A DNA stretch of 64,000 nucleotides from Pseudomonas sp. FP2196 (GCF_030687715.1 NZ_CP117445.1:1732501-1796500), one strand, 5' to 3'; positions 43,950 to 53,960 are shown, counted from the stretch's first letter. The notes: generated by a model from the sequence alone, not told the origin. Program-made: numbers and translations.

Positions 43950-46217
43950 ATGAGCTTCGGCGCCGATGAAGAGATCCTTCAGGATTTCCTGGTTGAGGCC
44001 GGCGAGATTCTTGAGCAACTGTCCGAACAACTGGTCGAGCTGGAAAGCCGTCCGGATGACGCAGATCTGCTCAACGCAATTTTTCGCGGTTTTCACACTG
44101 TAAAAGGGGGCGCCGGCTTCCTTCAGCTCAACGAGCTGGTGGAGTGCTGTCACATCGCCGAAAACGTGTTCGACATCCTGCGCAAGGGTGAGCGTCGCGT
44201 TGATGCAGAACTGATGGACGTTGTCCTCGAAGCACTGGACGCGGTGAACAGCATGTTCAGCGAAGTCCGTGAGCGTGCACCGATCACGGCGGCGACTCCT
44301 GAACTGCTGGCTGCACTGGCACGTCTGGCCGAGCCGCAAACGGCGGATGAAGCCCCGGCTTCGCCAGTGGCCGAGATGATCGAAGAGCTGGTCGTCGAAG
44401 GCGATTCGGGCGACATCACCGATAACGAATTTGAACAACTGCTGGACTCGCTGAACGCCGTCAAGGCTGAAGCCGAAGCCCCGGCCGCTGCGGCACCTGC
44501 GCAAACTGCCGGCGAGGCAGCGAGCGATGAAATTACCGACGCTGAATTCGAGTCGTTGCTCGATCAGTTGCACGGTAAAGGTCAGTTTGCAGCCGACGCG
44601 GTTACGCCGGCTGCGGCCAAACCTGCAGCACCTGCTGCCGGTGACAGTTCGGACATCACTGACGACGAATTCGAAGCACTGCTCGATCAGTTGCACGGCA
44701 AAGGCAACTTCGCTGTTGAAGCGCTGGAGTCGGCAATTGCTTCGGCACCTGCTGCGCCTGCCGCTCCGGTGGCTGCCGCTGCCGGCAGTGATCTGATCAG
44801 CGATCACGAGTTCGAATCGTTGCTCGACGAATTGCACGGCAAAGGCAAGTTCACTGAAGTTGGCGCTGCTGCTGCAGGGTCCGCTTCGACAGTCGCCACG
44901 CCTGCCGCTAAGGCACCGGCCGCTGCTGCGCCGAAACCTGCCGCCAAGCCTGAGCCAAAAGCTGAAGCGCCAAAACCTGCGGCCGCTGCTGCACCGGCTC
45001 CGGCCCGTGCTCCGGCTACACCGCCACCGGAAAAACCGGCCAGCGAAGCCGAGACCACCGTGCGGGTCGACACTGCACGTCTCGACGAAATCATGAACAT
45101 GGTCGGCGAGTTGGTGCTGGTGCGTAACCGTCTGGTGCGCCTGGGCCTCAACAGCGGCGACGAAGCCATGCAAAAGGCCGTGTCGAACCTCGACGTGGTT
45201 ACGGCTGACTTGCAGACCGCGGTGATGAAGACGCGGATGCAGCCGATCAAGAAGGTCTTCGGGCGCTTCCCGCGTCTGGTTCGCGACCTGGCGCGTCAGC
45301 TCAAGAAAGAGATCAACCTGGAACTGGTCGGCGAAGAAACCGACCTCGACAAAAACCTTGTCGAGGCCCTGGCCGACCCGCTGGTCCACTTGGTGCGCAA
45401 CGCCGTCGACCACGGTATCGAGTCGCCGGAAGAGCGTGAAGCATCGGGCAAGGCCCGTGGCGGTCGCGTGGTACTGGCAGCCGAACAGGAAGGCGACCAC
45501 ATCCTGCTGTCGATCTCCGATGACGGTAAGGGCATGGACCCGAACGTCCTGCGCGCCATTGCGGTAAAACGCGGCGTGATGGACAAGGACGCTGCTGATC
45601 GCCTGAGCGACACCGAGTGCTACAACCTGATTTTCGCCCCGGGGTTCTCGACCAAGACCGAGATCTCCGACGTGTCCGGCCGTGGTGTCGGCATGGACGT
45701 GGTGAAGACCAAGATTTCCCAGCTCAACGGTTCGATCAACATCTACTCGACCAAGGGCCAGGGCTCGAAGATCGTCATCAAGGTGCCGCTGACCTTGGCG
45801 ATCATGCCGACCCTGATGGTCATGCTCGGCAATCAGGCGTTCGCGTTCCCGCTGGTCAACGTCAACGAAATCTTCCACCTCGACCTGTCGACCACCAACG
45901 TGGTGGACGGTCAGGAAGTGGTGATCGTGCGGGACAAGGCGCTGCCATTGTTCTACCTCAAGCGCTGGCTGGTCAGCTCCGCCGCTCACGAAGAGCAGCG
46001 TGAAGGCCATGTGGTGATCCTTTCGGTGGGCACGCAGCGGATCGGCTTCGTCGTCGATCAACTGGTTGGCCAGGAAGAAGTGGTCATCAAGCCATTGGGC
46101 AAAATGCTGCAGGGCACTCCGGGCATGTCCGGCGCCACCATCACCGGTGACGGCCGCATTGCACTGATTCTCGATGTTCCAAGCATGCTCAAGCGTTACG
46201 CCGCACGGCGTATTTGA
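43950..46217 (+). CDS. cheA: Chemotaxis histidine kinase CheA
   Basis: Central kinase of the polar chemotaxis array. 755 aa: P1 Hpt with His49 ([13 protein letters not shown]); a long Ala/Pro linker carrying four repeats of the form ITDxEFExLLDxLHGKG (about residues 155-172, 194-214, 235-255, 281-302); dimerisation P3; ATPase P4 ([36 protein letters not shown]); and CheW-like P5. The repeat resembles the LID segment through which ParP recruits CheA, and parC/parP lie downstream. The 54-nt gap before it is unusually T-rich. Confidence 0.97.
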   Translation: MSFGADEEILQDFLVEAGEILEQLSEQLVELESRPDDADLLNAIFRGFHTVKGGAGFLQLNELVECCHIAENVFDILRKGERRVDAELMDVVLEALDAVNSMFSEVRERAPITAATPELLAALARLAEPQTADEAPASPVAEMIEELVVEGDSGDITDNEFEQLLDSLNAVKAEAEAPAAAAPAQTAGEAASDEITDAEFESLLDQLHGKGQFAADAVTPAAAKPAAPAAGDSSDITDDEFEALLDQLHGKGNFAVEALESAIASAPAAPAAPVAAAAGSDLISDHEFESLLDELHGKGKFTEVGAAAAGSASTVATPAAKAPAAAAPKPAAKPEPKAEAPKPAAAAAPAPARAPATPPPEKPASEAETTVRVDTARLDEIMNMVGELVLVRNRLVRLGLNSGDEAMQKAVSNLDVVTADLQTAVMKTRMQPIKKVFGRFPRLVRDLARQLKKEINLELVGEETDLDKNLVEALADPLVHLVRNAVDHGIESPEEREASGKARGGRVVLAAEQEGDHILLSISDDGKGMDPNVLRAIAVKRGVMDKDAADRLSDTECYNLIFAPGFSTKTEISDVSGRGVGMDVVKTKISQLNGSINIYSTKGQGSKIVIKVPLTLAIMPTLMVMLGNQAFAFPLVNVNEIFHLDLSTTNVVDGQEVVIVRDKALPLFYLKRWLVSSAAHEEQREGHVVILSVGTQRIGFVVDQLVGQEEVVIKPLGKMLQGTPGMSGATITGDGRIALILDVPSMLKRYAARRI

Positions 46218-46266
46218 ATCCGGGGCGGCGGGGCGACAACGCCCCGCTGCACCTAATGGAGTGTTT

Positions 46267-47424
46267 ATGGCAGTCAAAGTCCTGGTGGTGGACGATTCGG
46301 GTTTTTTCCGCCGCCGCGTCTCGGAAATTCTTTCAGCGGATCCGAGCATCCAGGTTGTCGGCACGGCAACCAACGGTAAAGAGGCGATCGATCAGGCCCT
46401 GGCCCTCAAGCCGGACGTGATCACCATGGACTACGAGATGCCGATGATGGACGGCATCACGGCAGTGCGGCACATCATGCAGCGCTGCCCGACCCCGGTG
46501 TTGATGTTCTCCTCGCTGACCCACGAAGGCGCCCGGGTAACCCTCGATGCGCTGGACGCCGGCGCGGTGGATTTCCTGCCGAAAAATTTCGAAGACATCT
46601 CCCGTAACCCGGAGAAGGTCAAGCAACTGCTGTGCGAGAAGGTTCATAGCATCTCGCGCAGTAATCGTCGTTTCAGTGCCTACAGCTCGCCGGCTCCAGT
46701 TGCTGCGCCAACGCCAGCGCCAGCGCCTGCGCCAGCTGCGGCGGCATCGGGTTTCAGCAGCCACAGCAGCCATAGCACTGCGGCTGCGGCACGTCCGGCA
46801 CCCGCGCCTGGTCCTGCTCGCGCCCCGGCTGCCAGCGCTTCGTCGCCGGCACCGAAACGCAAGGCCTACAAACTGGTTGCCATCGGCACGTCGACTGGCG
46901 GCCCGGTAGCCCTGCAACGAGTGTTGACTCAATTGCCGGCGAACTTCCCGGCACCGATCGTGCTGATCCAGCACATGCCGGCGGCGTTCACCAAGGCTTT
47001 CGCCGAGCGCCTGGACAAGCTCTGCCGCATCAGCGTCAAGGAAGCCGAGGATGGCGACATCCTGCGTCCGGGCCTGGCGTTGCTCGCTCCGGGTGGTAAG
47101 CAGATGATGATCGACGGTCGTGGCGCGGTGAAAATCCTCCCGGGCGATGAGCGTCTGAACTACAAGCCGTGCGTGGATATTACTTTCGGTTCCGCCGCGA
47201 AATCCTACGGTGACAAAGTTCTGGCGGTCGTGTTGACCGGCATGGGTGCCGACGGCCGCGAAGGCGCGCGTCTGCTCAAGCAGGGTGGCAGCTCGGTGTG
47301 GGCGCAGGACGAAGCCAGTTGCGTGATCTATGGCATGCCGATGGCCATCGTCAAAGCCGATCTCGCTGACGCGGTTTACGGTCTGGACGACATCGGCAAG
47401 CACATCGTCGAGGCGTGTATCTGA
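46267..47424 (+). CDS. cheB: Chemoreceptor methylesterase CheB
   Basis: Receiver-controlled glutamate methylesterase. 385 aa: receiver with D9/D10 and D55 ([13 protein letters not shown]), an Ala/Pro/Ser-rich linker (~145-205), and the esterase domain with triad motifs [11 protein letters not shown] (Ser), [12 protein letters not shown] (His) and [11 protein letters not shown] (Asp). No cheR is in the window. Stop overlaps the motC start by one base. Confidence 0.96.
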   Translation: MAVKVLVVDDSGFFRRRVSEILSADPSIQVVGTATNGKEAIDQALALKPDVITMDYEMPMMDGITAVRHIMQRCPTPVLMFSSLTHEGARVTLDALDAGAVDFLPKNFEDISRNPEKVKQLLCEKVHSISRSNRRFSAYSSPAPVAAPTPAPAPAPAAAASGFSSHSSHSTAAAARPAPAPGPARAPAASASSPAPKRKAYKLVAIGTSTGGPVALQRVLTQLPANFPAPIVLIQHMPAAFTKAFAERLDKLCRISVKEAEDGDILRPGLALLAPGGKQMMIDGRGAVKILPGDERLNYKPCVDITFGSAAKSYGDKVLAVVLTGMGADGREGARLLKQGGSSVWAQDEASCVIYGMPMAIVKADLADAVYGLDDIGKHIVEACI

Positions 47425-48164
47425 TGGATGTTCTAAGCCTTATCGGCATCATCATGGCGTTCGTCGCCATCATCGGCGGTAACTACCTTGAAGGTGGTCA
47501 CCTCGGTGCGCTGGCCAACGGCCCGGCGGCGCTGATCGTACTGGGCGGCACCATCGGTGCCGCGCTGCTGCAATCACCGATGAGCGCGTTCAAACGCGCG
47601 ATGCAGATCCTCGCCTGGATCTTCTTTCCGCCGCGTGTGGACCTGGCCGGCGGTATCGACCGCGTGGTCAACTGGAGCCTCACCGCACGTAAAGAAGGTT
47701 TGCTCGGTCTGGAAGGGGTGGCCGATGCCGAACCCGACAGCTACTCGCGCAAAGGCCTGCAATTGCTGGTCGACGGCGCCGAGCCTGAAGCGATCCGCAG
47801 CATCCTTGAAGTGGATTTCTACACCCAGGAAGCCCGCGACATCGAAGCGGCCAAGGTCTTTGAAAGCATGGGCGGCTACGCGCCGACCATCGGCATCATC
47901 GGCGCGGTGATGGGCCTGATCCACGTGATGGGCAACCTTGCCGACCCGACGCAACTGGGTAGCGGCATCGCCGTGGCATTCGTCGCGACCATTTACGGCG
48001 TGGCCAGTGCCAACCTGATCCTGCTACCGGTGGCGGCCAAGTTGAAGTCAATCGCGTTGCGGCAGTCGCGTTATCGCGAAATGTTGTTGGAAGGCATTTT
48101 GTCGATCGCCGAAGGTGAAAACCCACGCTCCATCGAGTTGAAGCTGCAAGGCTTCATGGACTAA
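47424..48164 (+). CDS. motC: Flagellar stator protein MotC (MotA family)
   Basis: Proton-channel stator subunit of the second Pseudomonas stator pair. 246 aa, four membrane helices (LIGIIMAFVAIIGGNYLEGG; GGYAPTIGIIGAVMGLIHVM; GIAVAFVATIYGVASANLI). The cytoplasmic loop carries the charged residues that contact FliG. Confidence 0.94.
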   Translation: MDVLSLIGIIMAFVAIIGGNYLEGGHLGALANGPAALIVLGGTIGAALLQSPMSAFKRAMQILAWIFFPPRVDLAGGIDRVVNWSLTARKEGLLGLEGVADAEPDSYSRKGLQLLVDGAEPEAIRSILEVDFYTQEARDIEAAKVFESMGGYAPTIGIIGAVMGLIHVMGNLADPTQLGSGIAVAFVATIYGVASANLILLPVAAKLKSIALRQSRYREMLLEGILSIAEGENPRSIELKLQGFMD

Positions 48165-48176
48165 GGGAATAACCTC

Positions 48177-49067
48177 ATGGCTCGTCGCAGGCATCAGGAA
48201 GAACACGTCAATCACGAGCGCTGGCTTGTGTCCTACGCCGACTTCATCACGCTGCTGTTCGCGTTCTTCGTGGTGATGTACTCGATCTCGTCGATCAACG
48301 AAGGCAAGTACAAGGAAATTTCCGAGGCGCTGGTCGGAGTCTTCAAGGATTCCGACCGCGCGCTCAAACCGATCCCGATCGGCGACGAACGACCGAAGAC
48401 CGTGACCCCGGCCAAGCCGCTGGTCAAGGACGCCGAACAGATCGACGCCGGTATCGCCGGTGCCAGTGATCCGTTGAAGAGCATTGCCGACGATATCAGC
48501 GCGGCGTTCGGTGATCTGATCAGCTCCAACCAGATGACCGTACGCGGCAACGAGTTGTGGGTCGAGATCGAGCTCAACTCCAGCCTGTTGTTCGGCAGCG
48601 GCGATGCCATGCCGAGCGATATTGCGTTCAACATCATCGACAAGGTTGCAGCGATCCTCAAGCCGTTCGACAACCCGATCCATGTCGAAGGTTTTACCGA
48701 CGATCAACCGATCCGCACCGCGCAGTACCCGACCAACTGGGAGCTGTCCTCGGCGCGCTCGGCGAGCATCGTACGCATGCTGGCAATGCAGGGTGTCAAC
48801 CCTGGCCGCCTCGCCTCGGTGGGTTACGGTGAGTTCCAGCCTGTGGCCAACAACGCCACTGCTGAAGGTCGCGGGAAAAACCGTCGTGTGGTGTTGGTGG
48901 TGTCGCGCAATCTTGATGTACGCCGCAGCCTCACGGGCACCGGAGCCGCCAACGCGCAACCGGATGCCGCACTGAAGCGCGCTGGCACACAAACTGCACC
49001 GACCCCGGTCAAGACGCCGGGACGCGAGAGTGCCGTCAATTCTCCGTCGCCCGCATTAATACGCTGA
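48177..49067 (+). CDS. motD: Flagellar stator protein MotD (MotB family)
   Basis: Partner of MotC; anchors the stator to peptidoglycan. 296 aa: one membrane helix with the proton-binding Asp (WLVSYADFITLLFAFFVVMYS), then an OmpA-like domain (IHVEGFTDDQPIRTAQYPTNWELSSARS, RLASVGYGEFQPV, GRGKNRRVVLVV). Confidence 0.94.
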   Translation: MARRRHQEEHVNHERWLVSYADFITLLFAFFVVMYSISSINEGKYKEISEALVGVFKDSDRALKPIPIGDERPKTVTPAKPLVKDAEQIDAGIAGASDPLKSIADDISAAFGDLISSNQMTVRGNELWVEIELNSSLLFGSGDAMPSDIAFNIIDKVAAILKPFDNPIHVEGFTDDQPIRTAQYPTNWELSSARSASIVRMLAMQGVNPGRLASVGYGEFQPVANNATAEGRGKNRRVVLVVSRNLDVRRSLTGTGAANAQPDAALKRAGTQTAPTPVKTPGRESAVNSPSPALIR

Positions 49068-49110
49068 GCCATGTCTCGGTCGAGCATCTCGGCCGGGAGG
49101 AAAGAAACGA

Positions 49111-49899
49111 ATGAGAGTCTGGGCAGTCGCCAATCAAAAGGGTGGTGTTGGTAAAACCACCTCTTCCATCGCTTTAGCCGGTTTGCTGGCGGAGGCGGGC
49201 AAGCGCGTGGTTGTGGTCGATCTCGACCCGCACGGCTCGATGACCAGCTATTTCGGTTACGACCCCGACAGCCTGGAACACAGCAACTACGACCTGTTTC
49301 TGCACAAGGGCAGCGTGCCGCAAGGCCTGCCGGGGCAACTGTTGCTGTCGACCAGTGACGAACGCATTTCCCTGTTGCCGTCCAGCACCGCGCTGGCCAC
49401 CCTCGAGCGTCAGTCGCCGGGGCAGAGTGGTTTGGGCCTGGTGATCGCCAAGAGTCTGGCGCAGCTGTGGCAGGACTTCGATTACGCCGTCATCGACAGC
49501 CCGCCGTTGCTCGGCGTGCTGATGGTCAACGCCCTCGCGGCGAGCCAGCAACTGGTGATCCCGGTGCAGACCGAACACCTGGCCGTCAAAGGCCTGGAGC
49601 GCATGGTCAACACCCTGGCGATGATCAACCGCTCGCGCAAACAGGCGCTGCCTTTCAGCATTGTGCCGACGTTATTCGACCGCCGTACTCAGGCGTCACT
49701 GGGCACCTTGCGCGTGCTGCGCGACAAATTCCCGGAAGAGATCTGGCAGGGTTACATCCCGGTCGATACGCGTCTGCGTGATGCCAGCCGCGCCGGTGTC
49801 ACCCCTTCGCAATTCGACGGCAAGAGCCGTGGCGTGCTGGCTTACCGCGCGCTGCTTAAGCATCTGTTGGCGCAACAACTTGTTCCGCAGGTGGCTTGA
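49111..49899 (+). CDS. parC: ParA-like polar array ATPase ParC
   Basis: ParA/MinD ATPase that places chemotaxis arrays at the cell pole. 262 aa with Walker A NQKGGVGKTTSSIALAG, VVVDLDPHGSMTSYFGY and DYAVIDSPPLLGVLMVNAL. Located between motD and parP as in other polar-array clusters (Vibrio, P. aeruginosa). Confidence 0.88.
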   Translation: MRVWAVANQKGGVGKTTSSIALAGLLAEAGKRVVVVDLDPHGSMTSYFGYDPDSLEHSNYDLFLHKGSVPQGLPGQLLLSTSDERISLLPSSTALATLERQSPGQSGLGLVIAKSLAQLWQDFDYAVIDSPPLLGVLMVNALAASQQLVIPVQTEHLAVKGLERMVNTLAMINRSRKQALPFSIVPTLFDRRTQASLGTLRVLRDKFPEEIWQGYIPVDTRLRDASRAGVTPSQFDGKSRGVLAYRALLKHLLAQQLVPQVA

Positions 49900-49910
49900 A
49901 ATGATTTTGA

Positions 49911-50008
49911 CCCTTGTAGGAGCTGCCGCAGGCTGCGATCTTTTGATCTGGCTTGGCGGTGCTCCTGAAAAGATCAAAAGATCGCAGCGTTCCGCAGCTC
50001 CTACAGGG
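49911..50008. repeat. Palindromic repeat, copy 2, between parC and parP
   Basis: Left arm about 49913-49949 and right arm about 49971-50008 form an inverted repeat of the same family as 36229-36301 and 51941-52018. The right arm ends in CTACAGGGAG, so the parP ribosome site lies inside or against it. Confidence 0.85.
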
Positions 50009-50016
50009 AGTTGTGC

Positions 50017-50961
50017 ATGAATCGGCCGCTGAAATTGACGTCGAAGCCGCAGTTGGCGTTGCAGTCTTATCTGGACAGTTTGTTGGAGGAGATTCCCGAC
50101 GAATTGCCGGCGCAGGTTGCGACGCAGCCTGAGGTGATTGAAAGCGCCGAAGCGCTGGATGAATTTCAGGCTGCGGTACTGGAAGAACAGGCGCGTGACG
50201 CGCAAAAAGCTGTTGCGCCTGTTGCCACGCCTGCCGTCGCACCCGTCGCCAAGGCGCCGGTGGCGTTGATCGAAGAAGCCGAACCGGTTCGCGCATCGGT
50301 CTCGACGTTGGCACCGCTGCTGCAAACTCAGTTGCTGAAGACCACACCGGAACCGGCAGTGGTCGAGCCTGCGCCAGTCGTGCCCGCACCCGTCGAACAG
50401 ACGCTGGTGCCGCCACTGGTGGAAGTGCACCTGCCACCGAGCAACACGCCGCCGCCGGTGGAAACCGACGGCCGTCCGGCCTGGGCCTCCGAAGCGTTCG
50501 AATGTTTGCTGTTCGACGTTGCCGGTCTGACCCTTGCGGTGCCGCTGGTGTGCCTCGGCTCGATCTATTCGCTGGCCGGTCACGAGCTGACACCGCTGTT
50601 CGGTCAGCCGGAATGGTTCCTCGGGATTCTGCCGAGTCAGGCCGGCAACCTGAAAGTGTTGGACACCGCGCGTTGGGTCATGCCCGATCGTTATCGAGAT
50701 GACTTCCGTCAGGGTTTGCAGTACGTGATTTCGGTACAAGGTTACGAGTGGGGCCTGGCGGTGCATCAGGTCAGCCGTTCGTTGCGTCTTGATCCGAATG
50801 AAATCAAATGGAGAAGTCACCGGGGTCAGCGGCCATGGCTCGCCGGCACCGTGATTGAGCACATGTGTGCATTGCTGGACGTTTCCGCACTGGCCGAGTT
50901 GATTGCCAGCGGTGGGGCAAAGCACTTGGGCGGCAGCAAGCCGCTACATAAACCGACATAG
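50017..50961 (+). CDS. parP: ParP: CheW-domain array-placement protein
   Basis: A 314-aa protein with a Pro/Ala/Val-rich N-terminal ~170 residues and a C-terminal CheW-like (AIF) domain (FECLLFDVAGLTLAVPLVCLGSIYSL ... MCALLDVSALAELI). ParP links CheA (through its LID) and ParC at the pole. The ATG at 50017 follows AGGGAG. Confidence 0.85.
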   Translation: MNRPLKLTSKPQLALQSYLDSLLEEIPDELPAQVATQPEVIESAEALDEFQAAVLEEQARDAQKAVAPVATPAVAPVAKAPVALIEEAEPVRASVSTLAPLLQTQLLKTTPEPAVVEPAPVVPAPVEQTLVPPLVEVHLPPSNTPPPVETDGRPAWASEAFECLLFDVAGLTLAVPLVCLGSIYSLAGHELTPLFGQPEWFLGILPSQAGNLKVLDTARWVMPDRYRDDFRQGLQYVISVQGYEWGLAVHQVSRSLRLDPNEIKWRSHRGQRPWLAGTVIEHMCALLDVSALAELIASGGAKHLGGSKPLHKPT

Positions 50962-51051
50962 CAGCCGACATAACAATCAGGCGACGGCATTGTTGAATGC
51001 CGCCACACAGAACACACACCGCTCAGTGCGGTTTTTTCGAGGGGTCAGGGT

Positions 51052-51537
51052 ATGAGTAGTCAGGCGACGAATGCAAAAGGTTCTGAAGATCCGATCCTGC
51101 AATGGGTGACCTTCAAGCTGGACAACGAAACCTACGGCATCAACGTGATGCGCGTTCAGGAAGTGCTGCGCTACACCGAAATCGCTCCGGTGCCGGGCGC
51201 GCCAAGCTACGTGCTGGGCATCATCAACCTGCGCGGTAACGTAGTCACCGTCATCGACACCCGTCAGCGCTTCGGCCTGATGAATGCCGAGATCAGCGAC
51301 AACACCCGTATCGTCATCATCGAAGCCGACAAGCAAGTGGTCGGGATCATGGTCGACAGCGTGGCGGAAGTGGTTTACCTGCGTCAGTCGGAAATCGAAA
51401 CCGCACCGAACGTCGGTAACGAAGAGTCGGCCAAGTTCATTCAAGGCGTGTGCAACAAGAACAACGAACTGCTGATCCTGGTCGAACTGGACAAGATGAT
51501 GAGCGAAGAAGAATGGTCGGATCTGGAGAACATCTGA
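51052..51537 (+). CDS. cheW: Chemotaxis coupling protein CheW
   Basis: Adapter between receptors and CheA. 161 aa, single CheW domain: ILQWVTFKLDNETYGINVMRVQEVLRY, VPGAPSYVLGIINLRGNVVTVID. Own RBS after an 80-nt gap from parP. Confidence 0.96.
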   Translation: MSSQATNAKGSEDPILQWVTFKLDNETYGINVMRVQEVLRYTEIAPVPGAPSYVLGIINLRGNVVTVIDTRQRFGLMNAEISDNTRIVIIEADKQVVGIMVDSVAEVVYLRQSEIETAPNVGNEESAKFIQGVCNKNNELLILVELDKMMSEEEWSDLENI

Positions 51538-51930
51538 TTGATTCTCGAGGTTGCGGTCATTGTCCTGTTCCTCTTCTGGGCGGGCACGCTGGCGATGTTT
51601 CTGGCGTACATCAAGGCGCAGCGGGTCATCGCTGCGCAACAGGCTCAGGGCGATGCGCTGCGTGATCAGCGCATCAAGGACCTGGCCAAGCGCGTTGACG
51701 ACTATCAGAACGGCAATGTGCACATGGGCGAGGCCCTGCACGAACTGCGCGCGGTAGTCGGTCCGTTGCCCGACAAGATTGTTCAGCTTGAACAGCGCGA
51801 CCCGTCCAGCCTGTCATTCGCCCAGGCGGCGAAACTGGTGGGCATGGGCGCGAGTGTCGATGAGCTGACTCAGTCCTGCGGTTTGACCCAGGCTGAGGCG
51901 GAGTTGATGCGCAAGTTGCACAAGAACTAG
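51538..51930 (+). CDS. DUF2802 membrane-anchored protein
   Basis: A 130-aa protein matching the DUF2802 family usually found after cheW in gammaproteobacteria; function unknown. One N-terminal membrane segment (ILEVAVIVLFLFWAGTLAMFLAYI), a coiled-coil stretch, and a C-terminal HTH-like motif (FAQAAKLVGMGASVDELTQSCGLTQAEAELM). Starts at TTG directly after the cheW stop. Confidence 0.8.
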   Translation: MILEVAVIVLFLFWAGTLAMFLAYIKAQRVIAAQQAQGDALRDQRIKDLAKRVDDYQNGNVHMGEALHELRAVVGPLPDKIVQLEQRDPSSLSFAQAAKLVGMGASVDELTQSCGLTQAEAELMRKLHKN

Positions 51931-51940
51931 AAGCAAGATC

Positions 51941-52018
51941 AAAAGATCGCAGCCTTCGGCAGCTCCTACAGGGCAATGTATATCCCAATGTAGGAGCTGC
52001 CGAAGGCTGCGATCTTTT
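51941..52018. repeat. Palindromic repeat, copy 3 / bidirectional terminator
   Basis: Perfect 30-bp arms (51941-51970 and 51989-52018) with an 18-nt loop. It sits between convergent DUF2802 and the FlhB-like gene, with TTTT on both sides, so it can terminate from either direction. Confidence 0.9.
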
Positions 52019-52029
52019 GCTTTTAGGGC

Positions 52030-52359
52030 TTAATAATCATCGCCGCGCAGGGTGATGTCCTTCTCGATCATCGGCGCATCCGGATCCTGCCCCTCCGGGA
52101 ATTTTCCCTTCAGATTCCACGCAAACGCAATGATCTCGGCAATGGTGCGATACAGCTCTTCGGGAATGCTGTCGCCCAGTTCCATCCGCGCCAGCAAGCG
52201 CACCAATTCGGCATTCTCGTAAATCGGCACTTCGCAGTCGCGCGCGATTCGCAGGATTTCTTCGGCCAGTTCTTCGTCGCCCTTGGCGGTGAGGGTCGGG
52301 GCGTGGTTGCCGTCGTACTTGAGGGCGATGGCCTGGCGTGGAGCGGTGGTGTCATTCAT
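52030..52359 (-). CDS. FlhB C-terminal-domain-like protein (FlhX type)
   Basis: A 109-aa soluble protein resembling only the cytoplasmic part of FlhB: AIALKYDGNHAPTLTAKGDEELAEEILRIARDCEVPIYENAELVRLL. The NPTH autocleavage motif is absent; the protein begins where the post-cleavage FlhB fragment begins (PTHYAVALKYD in FlhB at 34295-35434). Homologues are known that can partly replace the FlhB C-terminus. Start overlaps the stop of the FliK-like gene (ATGA), so the two are coupled. Confidence 0.85.
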   Translation of the reverse strand: MNDTTAPRQAIALKYDGNHAPTLTAKGDEELAEEILRIARDCEVPIYENAELVRLLARMELGDSIPEELYRTIAEIIAFAWNLKGKFPEGQDPDAPMIEKDITLRGDDY

Positions 52360-53930
52360 GCGGTTTCATCAACCCAGCGGTGGTCGAGGCGGGTTTGGTT
52401 GCCCTGCGGCGGAGTGCCGTGGTGGCAGTCGAGATCGCCGACATTCAGCCCGCGATCGAGCAGGCGCTGGCGCAGTGCGAACAGATTGTTTTCGATCAGA
52501 TCGGCGGTGTACGGCCGTTCGGCCCACAGCTGACTCGACAGGCTGCCGGCGATCAACTGCGCCTGAATCTGCATCGGCCCGAGCGGTTCCATATCGAACG
52601 CCAGATCGACGCGCCACAGTTGCTGCTTCGGTTCGCGTTCGTCGCGGCGCTCGTCGGGTTGGGGGTCTTTCTGCGGCGCTTCTTCGCGCTGGAACTTGAC
52701 CTGCAACGGCACGATGTCCTGCAGGTTGCGCATGGGGATTTCCAGTTGCCAGGTGCTGAGCAGGCGACCGTCGTCGGTGACACCGGTCTGTTCCAGGCTC
52801 GACAGTTGATGGCTTTGCAGGCGCGACACCGCAGCGGCGGCGAGGCGCAGCAATTGCTCCAGATCGCCTTCGCCTTCCAGGTTTTGCAGCAGGCGGTCGG
52901 GCAGAGGGAAGCTGCTCGGCACGGGTTTCGCGCTGACCTGGCCGAGGGTGCCGAGCGCGTTGCGCACGAAGCTCGGCAGCGCCTGTGCCAGGGTGTTGGC
53001 CGCGATGATGGCGTTGAAACTGGTGCTGCTCGGCAGGCCCGGGGTCAGTTGCGCGATCAGCTTGAGCAGATCGGCTTTCATGTCCGTGGCCAGCGTCGGG
53101 TTTTGTCCGGTCAGCAGTTTGGCTTCAAGGAACGCGCCGCTGTTGGCCAGCGCCAAGGCGACGCCTTTGGCGGTGCTCATCTGCTGCACGTCCGGCAGAC
53201 TGGCGAGCAGTTTGTCGACCACGGCGCGCAAATCCGCCGTTGTCTGATCGGTGGCTGGCGGCAGGCTTTGCAGCGCATTCAACAAACCGTTCAGCGACGC
53301 CTGGCGACTCTGCTGGCCGACCAGTTGCTGACTCACCGCCAATTGCTCCTGACGGCTGCTCAGCGGCACGAATTTGAGGGTCTGTGAATCCTGTACCTGT
53401 GCCGAGAGTAAAGTCCCGATGCGCAACGGCTGCGGGCTGTCGATCGTCAATGTGCTCCCGCTCAACGCCGTGTTGAGCAAACTGACCATCGAACGAAAAA
53501 CCGTCGCTTGCCCCGGCGTCTGTGGCAACGCTTGCGAGGTCACCACTTTGCCTTGCAACAAGGTGCCCACCGGCAATTGCGCGGTATCGATGCGGGTGAG
53601 GGTGGCGACGCTGCTGGCGATCGCCTGTTGCACGGTAATCGCCAGATTGCCCGCCGACGGCTGAGTGATCGCCAGATTGGTGCCTTGCGCCAGCGGTAGA
53701 TTACTGGTCGCTTGCACGGTGGTCTGACGGCCGCTGTCCAGCGTCACTTTCAGCAGCAGTTGAAAAGTCTGGTCTGCCTGCTTGAGCGACAACACCTCGG
53801 CCTTGGCGCTTTGCCCCGCGCCGATCAAGCCTTCGACTGGCGTCAGCAGCTTGAGCAATTCGCCGACCTGCGGGCGAGCGATCGCCGGGGTGGTTGGCGG
53901 GAGCGGGAGGATGTTCATTTCGCCTGTCAT
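52356..53930 (-). CDS. Second FliK-like hook-length control protein
   Basis: A 524-aa protein with a FliK-type C-terminal region (DLAFDMEPLGPMQIQAQLIAGSLSSQLWAERPYTADLIENNLFALRQRL) and a long Leu/Gln/Ala-rich N-terminal region. It is distinct from the canonical fliK at 28504. Start MTGEMNILPLP (53930); the second Met at 53918 has a closer ribosome site. It forms an operon with the FlhB-like gene. Confidence 0.78.
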   Translation of the reverse strand: MTGEMNILPLPPTTPAIARPQVGELLKLLTPVEGLIGAGQSAKAEVLSLKQADQTFQLLLKVTLDSGRQTTVQATSNLPLAQGTNLAITQPSAGNLAITVQQAIASSVATLTRIDTAQLPVGTLLQGKVVTSQALPQTPGQATVFRSMVSLLNTALSGSTLTIDSPQPLRIGTLLSAQVQDSQTLKFVPLSSRQEQLAVSQQLVGQQSRQASLNGLLNALQSLPPATDQTTADLRAVVDKLLASLPDVQQMSTAKGVALALANSGAFLEAKLLTGQNPTLATDMKADLLKLIAQLTPGLPSSTSFNAIIAANTLAQALPSFVRNALGTLGQVSAKPVPSSFPLPDRLLQNLEGEGDLEQLLRLAAAAVSRLQSHQLSSLEQTGVTDDGRLLSTWQLEIPMRNLQDIVPLQVKFQREEAPQKDPQPDERRDEREPKQQLWRVDLAFDMEPLGPMQIQAQLIAGSLSSQLWAERPYTADLIENNLFALRQRLLDRGLNVGDLDCHHGTPPQGNQTRLDHRWVDETA

Positions 53931-53960
53931 ACGCGGACACAACCTGAGGAAATTGCACTC

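Noticed and set aside
43947..46373. 808-codon minus-strand ORF opposite cheA
   Set aside because: Shadow of high-GC codon bias; cheA on the plus strand has complete domains and catalytic motifs.
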